Assembly: GCF_004153225.1 (NCBI RefSeq)
Contig: NZ_SEMB01000029.1
Location: 1-43,904 of the forward strand
Direction: 5' to 3'
DNA length: 43,904 bases
Source: Sporolactobacillus sp. THM7-7
GTDB taxonomy: Bacteria; Bacillota; Bacilli; Bacillales; Sporolactobacillaceae
The notes beneath the pieces are model-generated. The model did no database searches, had not been told where the DNA came from, and was given only the letters and a program-made list of their open reading frames with translations. A program made the position numbers and the translations under genes. Each line of letters starts with the position of its first letter. The stretch's first letter is position 1. This document shows positions 1 through 9,202 of the stretch, piece by piece.

Positions 1-366
1 AAAGGAAATGTGAGGATTCCTTCTATTCCCGCATCAACATGACTGTCCATATTATGGGATATATACCTTAATTGCCCATATTTCAATGCCTGTCTCAATC
101 AAACAGGACCGATATTCGGAGAAAACACGAGATATTTTAAGAAAACACTTAGTTTATAGAGGGAGGGAATCAAACGGCTCAATAAAGCCTGGCGGGGGTA
201 TTATGAGTAAAATAAATCGGTCAGGACAGGAAAAAGTGTTCCGGCTTGACTCGTTTATGGCGTAATCACTGTCTTGGAATTATAATAGAAAAAAATGCAG
301 AAATTTATCATTTTTAGATTTGAAGAAACCTAACGTTAAAACGAGATGAAGGGAATCGTCCTTTTT
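1..366. other. Non-coding left edge and gntR leader
   Basis: I see no credible gene here; all frames are broken by stops. The first 22 bases hold a weak hairpin (AAGGAA pairing with TTCCTT), and GGCT-N6-AGCC lies near 177-192; neither has a following T run. A perfect TATAAT at 281-286 is the best -10 for the downstream regulator, but the nearest good -35 (TTGACT, 246-251) is too far away (29-bp spacer), so the promoter is not resolved. A small TAACGTTA palindrome lies just before the gene. Confidence 0.4.
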
Positions 367-1059
367 ATGAATAATTTGTTGTACGCAAAAATTATTTCAG
401 ACATTGATAAAAAAATAAATCAAGGGTTGCTGTTACCGAATCAGAAATTACCGTCTGAGAGACAGATGTCGCAGCAGTATAACGTCAGCCGAACTGTAGT
501 CAGAGAAGCCATCAAGGTTTTAAGCGAAAAGGGATTGGTTGAAATTAGAGTTGGGAAAGGAACGTATATTACACGACCGAACAATCGAAATGTGACCAAT
601 ACGATGAAAAGGGTCATCAGATCTAGTAATGCGACGATTGAAGATATTATCGAGGTTCGCGAAGAACTTGAATTATCGACAGTGAAAAAAGCGGTGATTA
701 ATGCAACGGAACAAGGTATTGAAAAATTAAAAAAAACGTGTGCAGAGATGGATAAGAAAGATATTAAAGTGGGCGAATTTGTCGAAAAAGATGCCAAGTT
801 TCATCTTTGTCTGGCCAGGCTTACGGGTAATAATATTTTCTATTTATTAATTCATTCTTTTTACGATATGACAGACAAGGCGCTTTTTGAGATTACTCAT
901 ATGGTTCCAGCAGATATTGAAGAGGCTCAGGTGCAACATTGGGGAATCGTCAATGCGGTTGAAAAAAAAGATCTTACACTTGCAAAAAGGATTGTCAAGG
1001 CACATATCAATTTAATAAGAGAAGAGGTTCGGCTGCTTAAAGGGAAAAAAGTACTCTAA
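367..1059 (+). CDS. GntR/FadR-family (FCD) transcriptional regulator
   Basis: A DNA-binding regulator of the FadR/FCD branch of the GntR family. The N-terminal 70 residues are a winged helix with the usual core (LPSERQMSQQYNVSRTVVRE, then a GLVEIRVGKGTYI wing). The C-terminal ligand domain keeps the FCD metal pattern: Asp-x3-His in EKDAKFH and further His in VQHWG and VKAHI. An ATG at 346 is in frame, but only the ATG at 367 has a usable ribosome site (GAAGGGAA), so a 230-residue protein is chosen; family length is 220-250. It lies directly before the livKHMGF-rocB operon in the same direction, and the palindrome at 1240-1261 is its likely operator. The effector is unknown; FCD regulators usually bind carboxylates, so an acidic intermediate of the pathway is a reasonable guess. 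Confidence 0.88.
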   Translation: MNNLLYAKIISDIDKKINQGLLLPNQKLPSERQMSQQYNVSRTVVREAIKVLSEKGLVEIRVGKGTYITRPNNRNVTNTMKRVIRSSNATIEDIIEVREELELSTVKKAVINATEQGIEKLKKTCAEMDKKDIKVGEFVEKDAKFHLCLARLTGNNIFYLLIHSFYDMTDKALFEITHMVPADIEEAQVQHWGIVNAVEKKDLTLAKRIVKAHINLIREEVRLLKGKKVL

Positions 1060-1164
1060 GTGCTTGTCTGATTATAAATCACAAAGTTTGTCAGATTATC
1101 TTACATAATAATGGAAATGTAGGAATTAAAGGCCTATACTTTAACTGAGTTAAAAAATAGAATA

Positions 1165-1193
1165 TTGTTAATGAAGATAATTTCAAATAATAT
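1165..1193 (+). promoter_or_regulatory. Candidate sigma-A promoter for the liv-rocB operon
   Basis: TTGTTA at 1165-1170 and TAATAT at 1188-1193 are separated by exactly 17 bp, matching the vegetative consensus well. Initiation near 1200 would put the hairpin at 1204-1223 at the 5' end of the message and the GntR palindrome about 40 bases inside it, where a bound repressor could act as a roadblock. Confidence 0.5.
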
Positions 1194-1203
1194 TTGTTTC
1201 ATT

Positions 1204-1223
1204 TTCAACACAAAAGTGTTGAA
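1204..1223 (+). terminator. Small AT-rich hairpin; terminator or leader structure
   Basis: TTCAACAC and GTGTTGAA form a perfect 8-bp stem with an AAAA loop, followed by TTTTATTAT. It could end transcription from the gntR gene, or stabilise the 5' end of the livK message if the promoter at 1165-1193 is used. The stem is weak in GC, so either role is tentative. Confidence 0.35.
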
Positions 1224-1239
1224 TTTTATTATAGATTTA

Positions 1240-1261
1240 TTGGACTAACCGGTTAGACCAA
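1240..1261. promoter_or_regulatory. Candidate GntR/FCD operator
   Basis: The arms TTGGACTAACC and GGTTAGACCAA form a 22-bp inverted repeat with one symmetric mismatch pair. The outer TTGG/CCAA and the symmetric layout match the general style of FadR-type operators. It is the strongest dyad between the regulator and the operon, so it is assigned to the upstream GntR protein by position. Confidence 0.6.
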
Positions 1262-1390
1262 TTTAAATCAATAAGATTGTTGTGAAATGTCGCCATCTGA
1301 ATGCTAGGTGTTCGAATAGGTATCCAAATATTTTAATCTGTTTATCAGAATAAAATAAATATTTTTGTTAATTGGAGGGCTAACAGAACC

Positions 1391-2572
1391 ATGAAAAGAT
1401 TCAACAAGTATTTTGCGCTTTTATTCAGTTTCATTCTGACCGCTGCTATACTTCTTACCGGATGCGGGGCGCCTCAAGGGGCAAGTGGGGGATCCGGTTC
1501 TTCGGGTAATTCATCTGGTCCGATAAAAATTGGTCTTGTCACTCAACTGTCGGGAGGAGGGGCTTTATATGGAAAACTGATGCAGCAGGGGGCCCAATTG
1601 GCTGTTGATCAGGCAAATGAAGATGGCGGTGTCCTTGGGAGAAAAATAAAACTATTAGCTCAAGACGATCAAGCTAATCCAAGTGAATCTGTAAAAGTGA
1701 CACAACGCCTTGTTAGTGAAGATAATATTGATGCGTGGATTGGAACGTTGAAAAGCTCAGATACCATCACCGATATTGGCATTACTTCAAAGGAAAACAT
1801 ACCGAGTTTTGTACCGGTTGGGGTTGCAGACAACGTAACAAAACAGGGCTTTGACAATGCTTTTCGGAATGTTGCAAATAATACAATGCAAATAACTGAA
1901 ATGGTTAATTATATTTTAAAAGAACAACCGACTAAGAAAATGGCGATTATCGCTGAGAATACGGATTATGGACGCGGTATCGTAGATACTTTTTCTAAAT
2001 TATTTACAAAAGGCGGAAGAACGGTTACAAACAAAGAATATTACAATGTCGGAACAAAAGATTTCAATGACCAGTTGACAAAAATAAAAGCGAAGAACCC
2101 TGATGGGATTTTAATTGCCGGACTAGTGGCCGAGGGTTCATTGATTGCAAAACAAGCGAAATCACTGGGGCTGGATCAGCAATTATACAGCTTCGGAGGC
2201 TTTATGGGTAAACAGCCTATGGAATTAGGGGGACAAGCAGTTAACGGGCTGATTCATACAGATTATTTTGTACCGACTGCAAAGGATGAATTAACTCAGA
2301 AGTTTGTGAAAGATTTTAAAGATAAATATGGCAAGATTCCTGATAGCTATTATTCCGCTGCAACATATGATGCTGTCAATCTCTACATTAACGCAGTTAA
2401 AAAAGCCAAAAGTACAGATCCGAAAAAAGTTAACGAAGAGCTTCGCAATTTAAAAAATGAGCACACGGTTATGGGCGACATCACTTTTGATAAAGAAGGG
2501 CAAGCTGCAACAAAGGTTTGGATTAGTCAAATTAAAGATGGGAAACAGGTCGGCATATACCATGCAAAATAA
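1391..2572 (+). CDS. livK: Liv-type ABC transporter substrate-binding lipoprotein
   Basis: Extracellular solute receptor of a hydrophobic-amino-acid-type ABC importer. The first 24 residues are a lipoprotein signal peptide ending in the lipobox LLTGC, so Cys25 is the likely lipidated N-terminus. A Gly/Ser-rich linker follows, then the type-I periplasmic-binding-protein fold (GPIKIGLVTQLSGGGALYG, YNVGTKDFNDQLTKIKAKNPDGILIAG, split here for length, and a late SYYSAATYDAV). At 393 residues it is normal size. It starts a tight operon with both permeases and both ATPases. In the family, substrates include branched-chain amino acids but also urea, amides and other amino acids. The downstream RocB-, GabD- and GabT-like genes suggest a GABA-related or N-blocked amino acid here; this is inference. 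Confidence 0.88.
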   Translation: MKRFNKYFALLFSFILTAAILLTGCGAPQGASGGSGSSGNSSGPIKIGLVTQLSGGGALYGKLMQQGAQLAVDQANEDGGVLGRKIKLLAQDDQANPSESVKVTQRLVSEDNIDAWIGTLKSSDTITDIGITSKENIPSFVPVGVADNVTKQGFDNAFRNVANNTMQITEMVNYILKEQPTKKMAIIAENTDYGRGIVDTFSKLFTKGGRTVTNKEYYNVGTKDFNDQLTKIKAKNPDGILIAGLVAEGSLIAKQAKSLGLDQQLYSFGGFMGKQPMELGGQAVNGLIHTDYFVPTAKDELTQKFVKDFKDKYGKIPDSYYSAATYDAVNLYINAVKKAKSTDPKKVNEELRNLKNEHTVMGDITFDKEGQAATKVWISQIKDGKQVGIYHAK

Positions 2573-2596
2573 CATAAAGAAAGGGGAAATGGATCA

Positions 2597-3463
2597 GTGT
2601 TTTCTCAAATGGTTGTCAATGGCCTCGCGAACGGAGCGCTCTATGCTCTGATCGCCCTGGGCCTGACTCTTATATATGGTGTCATGAACCTTTCTAACTT
2701 TGCTCAGGGAGAATTTGCAATGGTCGGGGCGTTTGCAGCTTATTTTCTGAAGCAGCTTCATATGGGTTATTTGCTTACCGTCATTCTGTCCTTCGCAGTT
2801 GCAGGGGTTGTTGGTTTAATTTGTTATTTTCTTGCTTTTTACCCTCTGAGAAGAAGCAATCCGTTGAACATGATGTTGAGCTCAATGGGGGTATCCATTT
2901 TTCTTGTCAATCTGTCTCAATACATTTTTTCGCCGACGCCAAAAGTAGTGGAAACGCCTTTTAGTGACCAATCCATACAAATATTAGGTGTCTATCTTTC
3001 TGAGCAGCGGCTGCTTATTGTAATTGTCAGTCTTGTTCTTTGCGGTTTAACCTATTGGGTTTTGGAACGTTCGAAATTTGGACGATCTGTTCGCGCTGCG
3101 TCGATCGATCCGGACACTGCGATGCTATATGGAATACCCACGAATAAAATCTCGATGATTACTTTTGTGGTAGGTGTTGCTTTAACAGGCATTGCAGGGG
3201 CACTGACCGCTCCTATTTATAATGTTTTTCCGACGATGGGCATTTCTTTAACGTTAAAAGCCTTTGTCGTTGTCGTTTTAGGAGGTATGGGTAATATCGT
3301 CGGGGCCATTCTTGGCGGTTTTATTATCGGCTTGATTGAAAGCTTTTCTGCAGGATATATATCAACCGGATTTCAGGATGCGATTGTTTTCACTATTCTG
3401 TTCTTGGTTCTCATCTTTCGCCCTCAAGGTATTCTGTCAAAGGTGCGGGGGGAAAAGGTATGA
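2597..3463 (+). CDS. livH: Liv-type ABC transporter permease 1
   Basis: Inner permease of the LivH family, 288 residues, almost entirely hydrophobic with about eight membrane segments. The N-terminal LANGALYALIALGLTLIYGV and GEFAMVGAFAAYF are typical of LivH, and so is GGMGNIVGAILGGFIIGLIE near the end. It starts with GTG, with AAGGGGAAA about ten bases upstream; an in-frame ATG at 2627 has no better site. The gene is 24 bp after livK and overlaps livM by 4 bp (ATGA), so the two permeases are probably translationally coupled and form the heterodimeric channel. Confidence 0.9.
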   Translation: MFSQMVVNGLANGALYALIALGLTLIYGVMNLSNFAQGEFAMVGAFAAYFLKQLHMGYLLTVILSFAVAGVVGLICYFLAFYPLRRSNPLNMMLSSMGVSIFLVNLSQYIFSPTPKVVETPFSDQSIQILGVYLSEQRLLIVIVSLVLCGLTYWVLERSKFGRSVRAASIDPDTAMLYGIPTNKISMITFVVGVALTGIAGALTAPIYNVFPTMGISLTLKAFVVVVLGGMGNIVGAILGGFIIGLIESFSAGYISTGFQDAIVFTILFLVLIFRPQGILSKVRGEKV

Positions 3464-4470
3464 CTCGAGCTAGAAAAATTTACTTTTTAGCTATAGCTGC
3501 AATATGTATTTTCGGAGTATATGGGAGTTTGTATCTTCAAAATCTCTATTTATTAAGAGTGGCCATTCTCGCTGTAATTACGGCCATTCTCGCTTTGAGT
3601 GTCGATATTTTAGTCGGTTATACAGGTCAGATCTCGTTAGGGCAGGCAGGTTTTTTTGGAATAGGTGCTTATGTTATGGGAATTCTCAACACCAATTTTC
3701 ATCTGCCTTTTTGGATTTCTCTTGTTTTTGCAATTTTATTTACCGGCTTTGTCGGATTCGTACTGGGTCTGCCGACGACAAAGCTTAAGGGACATTTTCT
3801 TGGCATCGCGACGATGGGGTTTGGTGTCATCGTAAATGGGGTGCTGAATAACTGGACGAGTGTTACAGGCGGACCCAACGGTATCAGAGGTATTGAAACT
3901 CCTTATTTCTTTTCTATATCTTTAGAATACGGAAATTACTTTCTCGGCTTTGCGTTAGCATCGCTGTTCGTAGTGATTCTTCTTATTTTTTTAATTGTAC
4001 ACTCTCCGATAGGCCGAGCATGGAGATGTCTGAGACAGGATGAAATTACAGCGTATGTTGCGGGGATCAATGTCTACAAATATAAATTAATAGCTTTTAT
4101 GTTAAGTGGTGGGATAGCCGGTTATGCTGGTTCGCTGTTTGCCGGATATATGACTTTTATTAGCCCTGAAACATTTGATTTAAATCAATCTATTTCATTG
4201 ATTACAACGGTCATTATGGGCGGCAGCGGAACGCTTTTAGGCCCGCTGCTTGGAACAGCCATTCTTTCTTTTGTCAACGAATGGCTGCGTAATTTTAGCG
4301 AATTACGACTTGTTATTTATGGATTCATTCTTGTGACCATGATCACTTTATTGCCTGAAGGCATCTACCCTTTCTTTAAAAGAAAAATATTATTCTTTTT
4401 CACTTCAAAAAAGAAGAAAAGATCAATAGAGACTGAGGGCTCGAATGGAAAGGATGTCGTTAATGAATAA
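3460..4470 (+). CDS. livM: Liv-type ABC transporter permease 2
   Basis: Second permease of the importer, 336 residues. The marker sequences LVGYTGQISLGQAGFFGIGA, GLPTTKLKGHFLGIATMGFG and VTGGPNGIRGI are the family signature of LivM. About nine hydrophobic segments are followed by a basic cytoplasmic tail (KKKKRSIE). The start overlaps the livH stop in an ATGA, and its 3' end overlaps the start of livG. It pairs with LivH to form the membrane channel. Confidence 0.9.
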   Translation: MTRARKIYFLAIAAICIFGVYGSLYLQNLYLLRVAILAVITAILALSVDILVGYTGQISLGQAGFFGIGAYVMGILNTNFHLPFWISLVFAILFTGFVGFVLGLPTTKLKGHFLGIATMGFGVIVNGVLNNWTSVTGGPNGIRGIETPYFFSISLEYGNYFLGFALASLFVVILLIFLIVHSPIGRAWRCLRQDEITAYVAGINVYKYKLIAFMLSGGIAGYAGSLFAGYMTFISPETFDLNQSISLITTVIMGGSGTLLGPLLGTAILSFVNEWLRNFSELRLVIYGFILVTMITLLPEGIYPFFKRKILFFFTSKKKKRSIETEGSNGKDVVNE

Positions 4471-5236
4471 AGTGATAATGAGCGCATCCAACATATCGGT
4501 AAGATTTGGCGGGCTTTGGGCAGTCAAAGATGTAAATATGGAAGTCGAAACGAACCAGGTACATGGAGTAATGGGTCCGAACGGTGCGGGCAAATCTACG
4601 TTTCTCAATGTACTCTCTGGTTTACAGCAACCATCGAATGGCTATCTTAAAATAAGTAATCAGAAGATCGTTAAAGGGAAACCTTGGAAAATGACTGAAC
4701 TGGGATTGTCACGAAGCTTTCAGACAGTTCGGTTGCTTCCAGAAATGTCTGTGCTGGAGAACGTACTGGTCGGTGGTCACTTGTATGCTTCAAAAAATCC
4801 ATTGAATATTTTATTGCGAACAAAAAAATATCGGAATACGGAAAAAGTCTTGACGGAGAAAGCATGTGATCTTCTTCGTATGATGGGGATTGAAGCCAAG
4901 GCCGATCAAAAGATAACTGGTTTATCATTGCAGGAACGCAGGAGAGTGGAGATCGCCCGGTCTTTAATGACAGAACCGCGGATACTGTTACTCGATGAAC
5001 CATGCGCCGGGCTTAATCCTCATGAAACAGATAAAATAGCACAAATGATACTGACGATAAAGAGCCGCGGAATTTCGGTCATTCTCGTTGAACACAATGT
5101 TAGGATGATTTTGTCTATTTCGGATAAAATTCTTGTTCTCGACCACGGACGTAAAATAGCAGAGGGATCGCCGACTGATATTACAAAAGACGAAGGTGTC
5201 ATCAAAGCGTATCTGGGAGGTGCCGCCCATGCTTGA
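4445..5236 (+). CDS. livG: Liv-type ABC transporter ATP-binding protein 1
   Basis: ATPase subunit of the Liv importer. Walker A GPNGAGKST is near residues 44-52, the signature region is LSLQERRRVEIARS near 160, and Walker B LLLDEPCAGLNP is near 180. The signature motif is the divergent LSLQE form, not LSGGQ; LivG proteins often vary here. The ATG at 4445 has GAGGG six bases upstream. A second ATG at 4463 also has AAGGA upstream and would remove six residues. The gene overlaps livM by 26 bp and livF by 8 bp, consistent with coupled translation. Confidence 0.9.
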   Translation: MERMSLMNKVIMSASNISVRFGGLWAVKDVNMEVETNQVHGVMGPNGAGKSTFLNVLSGLQQPSNGYLKISNQKIVKGKPWKMTELGLSRSFQTVRLLPEMSVLENVLVGGHLYASKNPLNILLRTKKYRNTEKVLTEKACDLLRMMGIEAKADQKITGLSLQERRRVEIARSLMTEPRILLLDEPCAGLNPHETDKIAQMILTIKSRGISVILVEHNVRMILSISDKILVLDHGRKIAEGSPTDITKDEGVIKAYLGGAAHA

Positions 5237-5942
5237 AATTAAAAATCTGGTGAGCGGTTATGGAGATATTGTAGTTCTTCACCAGTTGTCGCTGCATGTT
5301 AATCAAGGGGAAATTGTAGGCATCTTAGGTGCCAATGGTGTAGGCAAAACAACATTATTAAAAACCATTTCTGGGCTTCTTAAAACAAGAGAAGGAACGA
5401 TTACGTATTCCGAACGAGAGATCCAGAATATTTCACCATATAAGGAATTGGGTCTTGGCATTGCGCATGTACCGCAAGGCAGGCACATATTCAGTAAAAT
5501 GACGGTGTTGGAGAATTTGCAAATTTCTCTGGATAATGCCCGAAAGAAGCTAAATGAAAAACAGCGGCTCGAATATGTTTTGTCGTTGTTCCCTGAGTTG
5601 AAAGATCGATTAAATCAAGCCGGCGGGACGTTAAGCGGCGGAGAACAGCAAATGTTAGCCATTTCCCGGGCATTGATTGCTGATCCGACATTAATTTTAC
5701 TTGATGAACCTTCAATGGGATTGGCCCCTATTGTTGTACAAAATGTTTTCCAGGCCATAAAAAGAATATCTGACAGTGGGACTACTATTTTACTCGTCGA
5801 GCAAAATGCGGTAGCTGCTTTGGACATTGTCAAAAGACTGTACGTTATGGACATGGGACGTATTGTTTATGAATCACAACAGATCGATGAGAAGGAACTC
5901 GAAAAGATTAAGGAAGTTTATCTCGGGATGGATGTATCTTAA
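5229..5942 (+). CDS. livF: Liv-type ABC transporter ATP-binding protein 2
   Basis: Second ATPase of the importer, 237 residues from the ATG at 5229, which has GGAGG eight bases upstream; a longer in-frame GTG start at 5196 lacks such a site and lies inside livG. Walker A GANGVGKTT is near residue 34, a canonical LSGGEQQ signature near 135, and Walker B LILLDEPSMGLAP near 155. The PSMGLAP sequence after Walker B is characteristic of LivF. It completes the five-gene transporter; rocB follows after about 20 bp. Confidence 0.9.
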   Translation: MLEIKNLVSGYGDIVVLHQLSLHVNQGEIVGILGANGVGKTTLLKTISGLLKTREGTITYSEREIQNISPYKELGLGIAHVPQGRHIFSKMTVLENLQISLDNARKKLNEKQRLEYVLSLFPELKDRLNQAGGTLSGGEQQMLAISRALIADPTLILLDEPSMGLAPIVVQNVFQAIKRISDSGTTILLVEQNAVAALDIVKRLYVMDMGRIVYESQQIDEKELEKIKEVYLGMDVS

Positions 5943-5963
5943 AGTTAATCGAAGGTGATCAAA

Positions 5964-7631
5964 GTGGCTAATCAGCGGAATATGGAATTATCATCTATCA
6001 GCGAGCAAGTCGAAAACACGACAAAATGGTTAGTGGAAATTCCGAGTGTCAACGGAACAAACGGGGAAATAAAAATTGCTGAGGAAATCGCCGAAAGGGT
6101 ACGTGCTTATCCCTATTTTAAAGAACATCCGGATCAGGTTTGGTTTTACCCCATTCCATGGGATAAATTAGGAAGAAAAAGTGTATTTGCTTTGATCAGA
6201 GGAAAAGGGCCTTCCAACAGGACGGTGATTTTTCATTCCCACATGGATACGGTGGATGTGAAAGATTTCGGCCAATTAGAGAAAAACGCCTATCAGCCTA
6301 ATGAACTAGAGCGGTTTTTCAAAAATTGGACCGAAAATAAGGAAATTTGTCAACAGGCCTTATCTGGAGACTGGATGTTCGGACGCGGATGCCTGGACAT
6401 GAAAAGCGGAATCGCTGTTCATCTGGCGAACTTTCTCTATTTCTCCGAGAATACCGACAAGTTCGACGGAAATATTCTCTTGATGATCAACCCGGTGGAA
6501 GAGACGTCTCATGAAGGGATTATTGCGGCCACAGAAGAATTATTGCGATTGCGTAAGGAAGAAAAACTGGACTTTGTCGCTGCGATAAATAATGATTATA
6601 CGTCATCCTTTTATTCGGGGGATCAGAAAAAGTACATCTATACCGGAGCAGTCGGTAAGGTGCTGCCGAGTTTTTATGTATATGGACGAGAAACACATGT
6701 CGGTCAGACGTTAAACGGGATTGACCCGACTTATGTGACATCGGAATTAAATCGGCTGATTAACAATAATGTCGAACTGTCGGAGAGCGTCAAAAATGAA
6801 ATGGTGCTCCCTCCCTGTGTCTTGTTGCAGAGGGAAATCAAAGAGCGCTATAATGTCCAGACGCCGATTACAAGTTATATTTACTTTAATTATATGATTT
6901 ATGAACGCTCGCCAAAAGAAATTGTCGAACAGTTAAAGAAGATAGCCAAGAAGGCTGCCCGGAATACACAAAAACATTATGAAGCTCAGTATCAACATTT
7001 TTTGGAGAACAACGGTCTTCCTGGACAGATGTTGTCGTGGAAATTGAAAGTGTATACTTTTGCGGCATTTTGCAGACATTTAAGCGATCAGGGGATCGAT
7101 GTGAAGAAAGTATCGGATCAAGTCTACTTTGAGAATCAGGAACGAGATATCCGGGAGATTGCCTTTAAAATCGTTGACAAACTGAGAACGTTGGACAAAC
7201 AAATGCAGCCATGCATTATCTTGTTTTTCGCTCCGCCTTACGTTCCTTATACTTATATACAGGGGAAAAATAAAAGGGAATTAGAGCTTCTGGACATTGT
7301 TGAGCGAGAAACACAAGCGTGCAGTCAATCGTCCGGAGAGGTTTTTGCGATCAAACGTTTTTTTCCTTACCTTTCCGACAGCAGCTATTTGTCGCTTATT
7401 GACGTAAGTTCTGAAATGAATGCTCTTACGGACAACTTCCCTGAATGGGACAAGATGGGCCAAGTGCCCATTGCTAACCTTCGCCGCTTAGATATACCAT
7501 CTATCAATCTCGGTGTCTATGGAAAGGATGCGCATAAATGGACAGAGAGAGTCTATAAACCTTATTCATTTGAGACTTTACCATTGTTAACAAGAAAAAT
7601 AACTCAATCATTACTGAAAGCAGAAGAATAG
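5964..7631 (+). CDS. rocB: RocB-like M20-family metallohydrolase
   Basis: A large M20 zinc-hydrolase homologue resembling Bacillus subtilis RocB over its full length (about 555 versus 566 residues, compared from memory). Candidate metal ligands are visible in order: HSHMDTVD near residue 91, RGCLDMKSG near 145, VEETSHEG near 180 and DAHKWTERVYKP near 523. In the M20 family, enzymes of this type remove acyl or aminoacyl groups; the reaction of RocB itself is not established. GTG at 5964 is preferred because GAAGGTGAT lies five bases upstream; the GTG at 5955 sits inside that site. In B. subtilis rocB lies in the rocABC arginine-catabolic operon. Here it sits between a Liv importer and a GabD/GabT-like pair, suggesting that it frees an omega-amino acid from an imported conjugate; this is inference. 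Confidence 0.85.
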   Translation: MANQRNMELSSISEQVENTTKWLVEIPSVNGTNGEIKIAEEIAERVRAYPYFKEHPDQVWFYPIPWDKLGRKSVFALIRGKGPSNRTVIFHSHMDTVDVKDFGQLEKNAYQPNELERFFKNWTENKEICQQALSGDWMFGRGCLDMKSGIAVHLANFLYFSENTDKFDGNILLMINPVEETSHEGIIAATEELLRLRKEEKLDFVAAINNDYTSSFYSGDQKKYIYTGAVGKVLPSFYVYGRETHVGQTLNGIDPTYVTSELNRLINNNVELSESVKNEMVLPPCVLLQREIKERYNVQTPITSYIYFNYMIYERSPKEIVEQLKKIAKKAARNTQKHYEAQYQHFLENNGLPGQMLSWKLKVYTFAAFCRHLSDQGIDVKKVSDQVYFENQERDIREIAFKIVDKLRTLDKQMQPCIILFFAPPYVPYTYIQGKNKRELELLDIVERETQACSQSSGEVFAIKRFFPYLSDSSYLSLIDVSSEMNALTDNFPEWDKMGQVPIANLRRLDIPSINLGVYGKDAHKWTERVYKPYSFETLPLLTRKITQSLLKAEE

Positions 7632-7682
7632 AAAAAATGGATAAATAAAAGCGGATTACAAAATGAGGAGAAGTGACGGGTT

Positions 7683-9152
7683 ATGCAGAAAACCTATGAG
7701 TTATTGAGTGATGTACCCACCCAGCTATTTATTAATGGCCATTGGGTCGATGCTGACGGGGGTGAAACAGAAGACGTCATCAATCCCGCAACGGGTGAAG
7801 TCATCGCAAAAGTTGCCAAGGGCGGTGCGGTGGAAGCGGAGCGAGCGATCCGTGCCGCACAGAAGGCATTTCCGATCTGGTCAAGCATGGATGTCGATGA
7901 CCGAGCTGGTATTCTCCGGAAAATAGCGGATCTCATTATTGAAAAGGCGGACGATCTGGCGAAAATCATGACATTGGAGCAGGGGAAGCCGGTCGCCCAG
8001 GCGAAAGGGGAAATTCTTGCCGGAGCGGAAAGTGTTCGCTGGTATGCGGAGGAAATGCGGCGGATTTATGGTGAAACCGTTCCGGGGCCGAACGGACAGA
8101 TTTTCCTTGTCCAGAAAGAACCGCTTGGGGTTGTCGGTGCGATCACGCCCTGGAACTTTCCGTCTTCCATGATTACGCGGAAAATCTCACCGGCTCTGGC
8201 AGCGGGTAATACGGTTGTCTTAAAACCATCGCCGGAAACGCCGCTTTCGGCGACCTCCCTCATGGCGATTTTCCAGGAGGCCGGGCTGCCGGACGGAGCG
8301 GTGAATCTTGTAACAGGGGACGCTCCTGCGATCGGCAAGGCGCTGACGTCGAGCGATGTGGTACGAAAGATCACGTTTACCGGTTCGACAGCGGTCGGGA
8401 AGTTACTGTTCGGGCAATCGGCCGAGACATTAAAAAAGGTGTCCCTCGAGCTGGGCGGACATGCGCCGTTTATCGTATTCGATGATGCGCCGATTGATAC
8501 GGTGATTTCAGAATTGGTCGCCGCCAAATTCAGAAACAACGGGCAGGTATGTACGTCCCCCAACCGCATTTTTATCCATCATTCGATTCTGAATGAGTTT
8601 ACCGAAAAATTGGTTTCCGCCGTGAAGCAGGTAAAAGTCGGCAACGGATTGATGGATGGCGTGGATACCGGGCCGCTTATTCGGGAAGATGCCATTGAAA
8701 AGATCGACAAACAAATCGCGGATGCAGTGGAAAAAGGCGCTAATCTGAAGACAGGCGGCAAAAGATTGACGGACGGGGCGTTTGCGGACGGCTATTTTTA
8801 CGCACCGACTGTACTTGCCGGTGTCACGAATAAAATGCGGATCTATTATGAAGAAACGTTTGGCCCGGTTATTCCTGTCATTTCTTTTAAGGATGATGAT
8901 GAGGTCATTGCTATGGCGAACGACACGGTCTACGGGCTGGCGAGCTATTTCTACACCGGCGATTTAAAACGTATCGCTCAAGTCAGCCGGTCGCTTCAGT
9001 ACGGGATGGTCGGTGTGAATAGTAATGCCGTCGCTTATCCGCAAGCCCCGTTCGGCGGCGTCAAACATTCGGGATTCGGTCGGGAAAACGGTCATCAGGG
9101 TATTGACGATTACGTCAATATCAAGTTCATCAATTTAAAATATAATATTTAA
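7683..9152 (+). CDS. NAD(P)-dependent aldehyde dehydrogenase, succinate-semialdehyde type
   Basis: Aldehyde dehydrogenase of the GabD-like branch, 489 residues, oxidising an aldehyde to an acid with NAD(P). The sequence [30 protein letters not shown], general base Glu256 in LELGGHAP and nucleophile Cys290 in NNGQVCTS are all intact. The downstream aminotransferase would supply succinate semialdehyde or a close relative. The ribosome site AGGAGAAG precedes the ATG. It is 51 bp after rocB and 50 bp before the aminotransferase, so the three are probably co-transcribed. Its active-site stretch (QVCTSPNR) differs from the GabD-typical QTCICANR seen in the gene at 36236-37663, so the true substrate may be a different semialdehyde. 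Confidence 0.85.
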   Translation: MQKTYELLSDVPTQLFINGHWVDADGGETEDVINPATGEVIAKVAKGGAVEAERAIRAAQKAFPIWSSMDVDDRAGILRKIADLIIEKADDLAKIMTLEQGKPVAQAKGEILAGAESVRWYAEEMRRIYGETVPGPNGQIFLVQKEPLGVVGAITPWNFPSSMITRKISPALAAGNTVVLKPSPETPLSATSLMAIFQEAGLPDGAVNLVTGDAPAIGKALTSSDVVRKITFTGSTAVGKLLFGQSAETLKKVSLELGGHAPFIVFDDAPIDTVISELVAAKFRNNGQVCTSPNRIFIHHSILNEFTEKLVSAVKQVKVGNGLMDGVDTGPLIREDAIEKIDKQIADAVEKGANLKTGGKRLTDGAFADGYFYAPTVLAGVTNKMRIYYEETFGPVIPVISFKDDDEVIAMANDTVYGLASYFYTGDLKRIAQVSRSLQYGMVGVNSNAVAYPQAPFGGVKHSGFGRENGHQGIDDYVNIKFINLKYNI

Positions 9153-9202
9153 GTCAAAAGCTGTATCAGCGAAAACGAATTCAGAAACTGGAGTGGATCA
9201 AA

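Larger units (their letters stand above)
1060..1390. other. Intergenic control region before livK
   Basis: This 331-bp AT-rich stretch has no gene. In order it holds a perfect dyad TTTAACT-G-AGTTAAA (1140-1154), a good sigma-A promoter (1165-1193), an 8-bp hairpin TTCAACAC-AAAA-GTGTTGAA (1204-1223) followed by a T-rich run, the candidate GntR operator (1240-1261), and the livK ribosome site TTGGAGGG near 1371. The stacked dyads suggest the operon's control is concentrated here. Confidence 0.6.
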
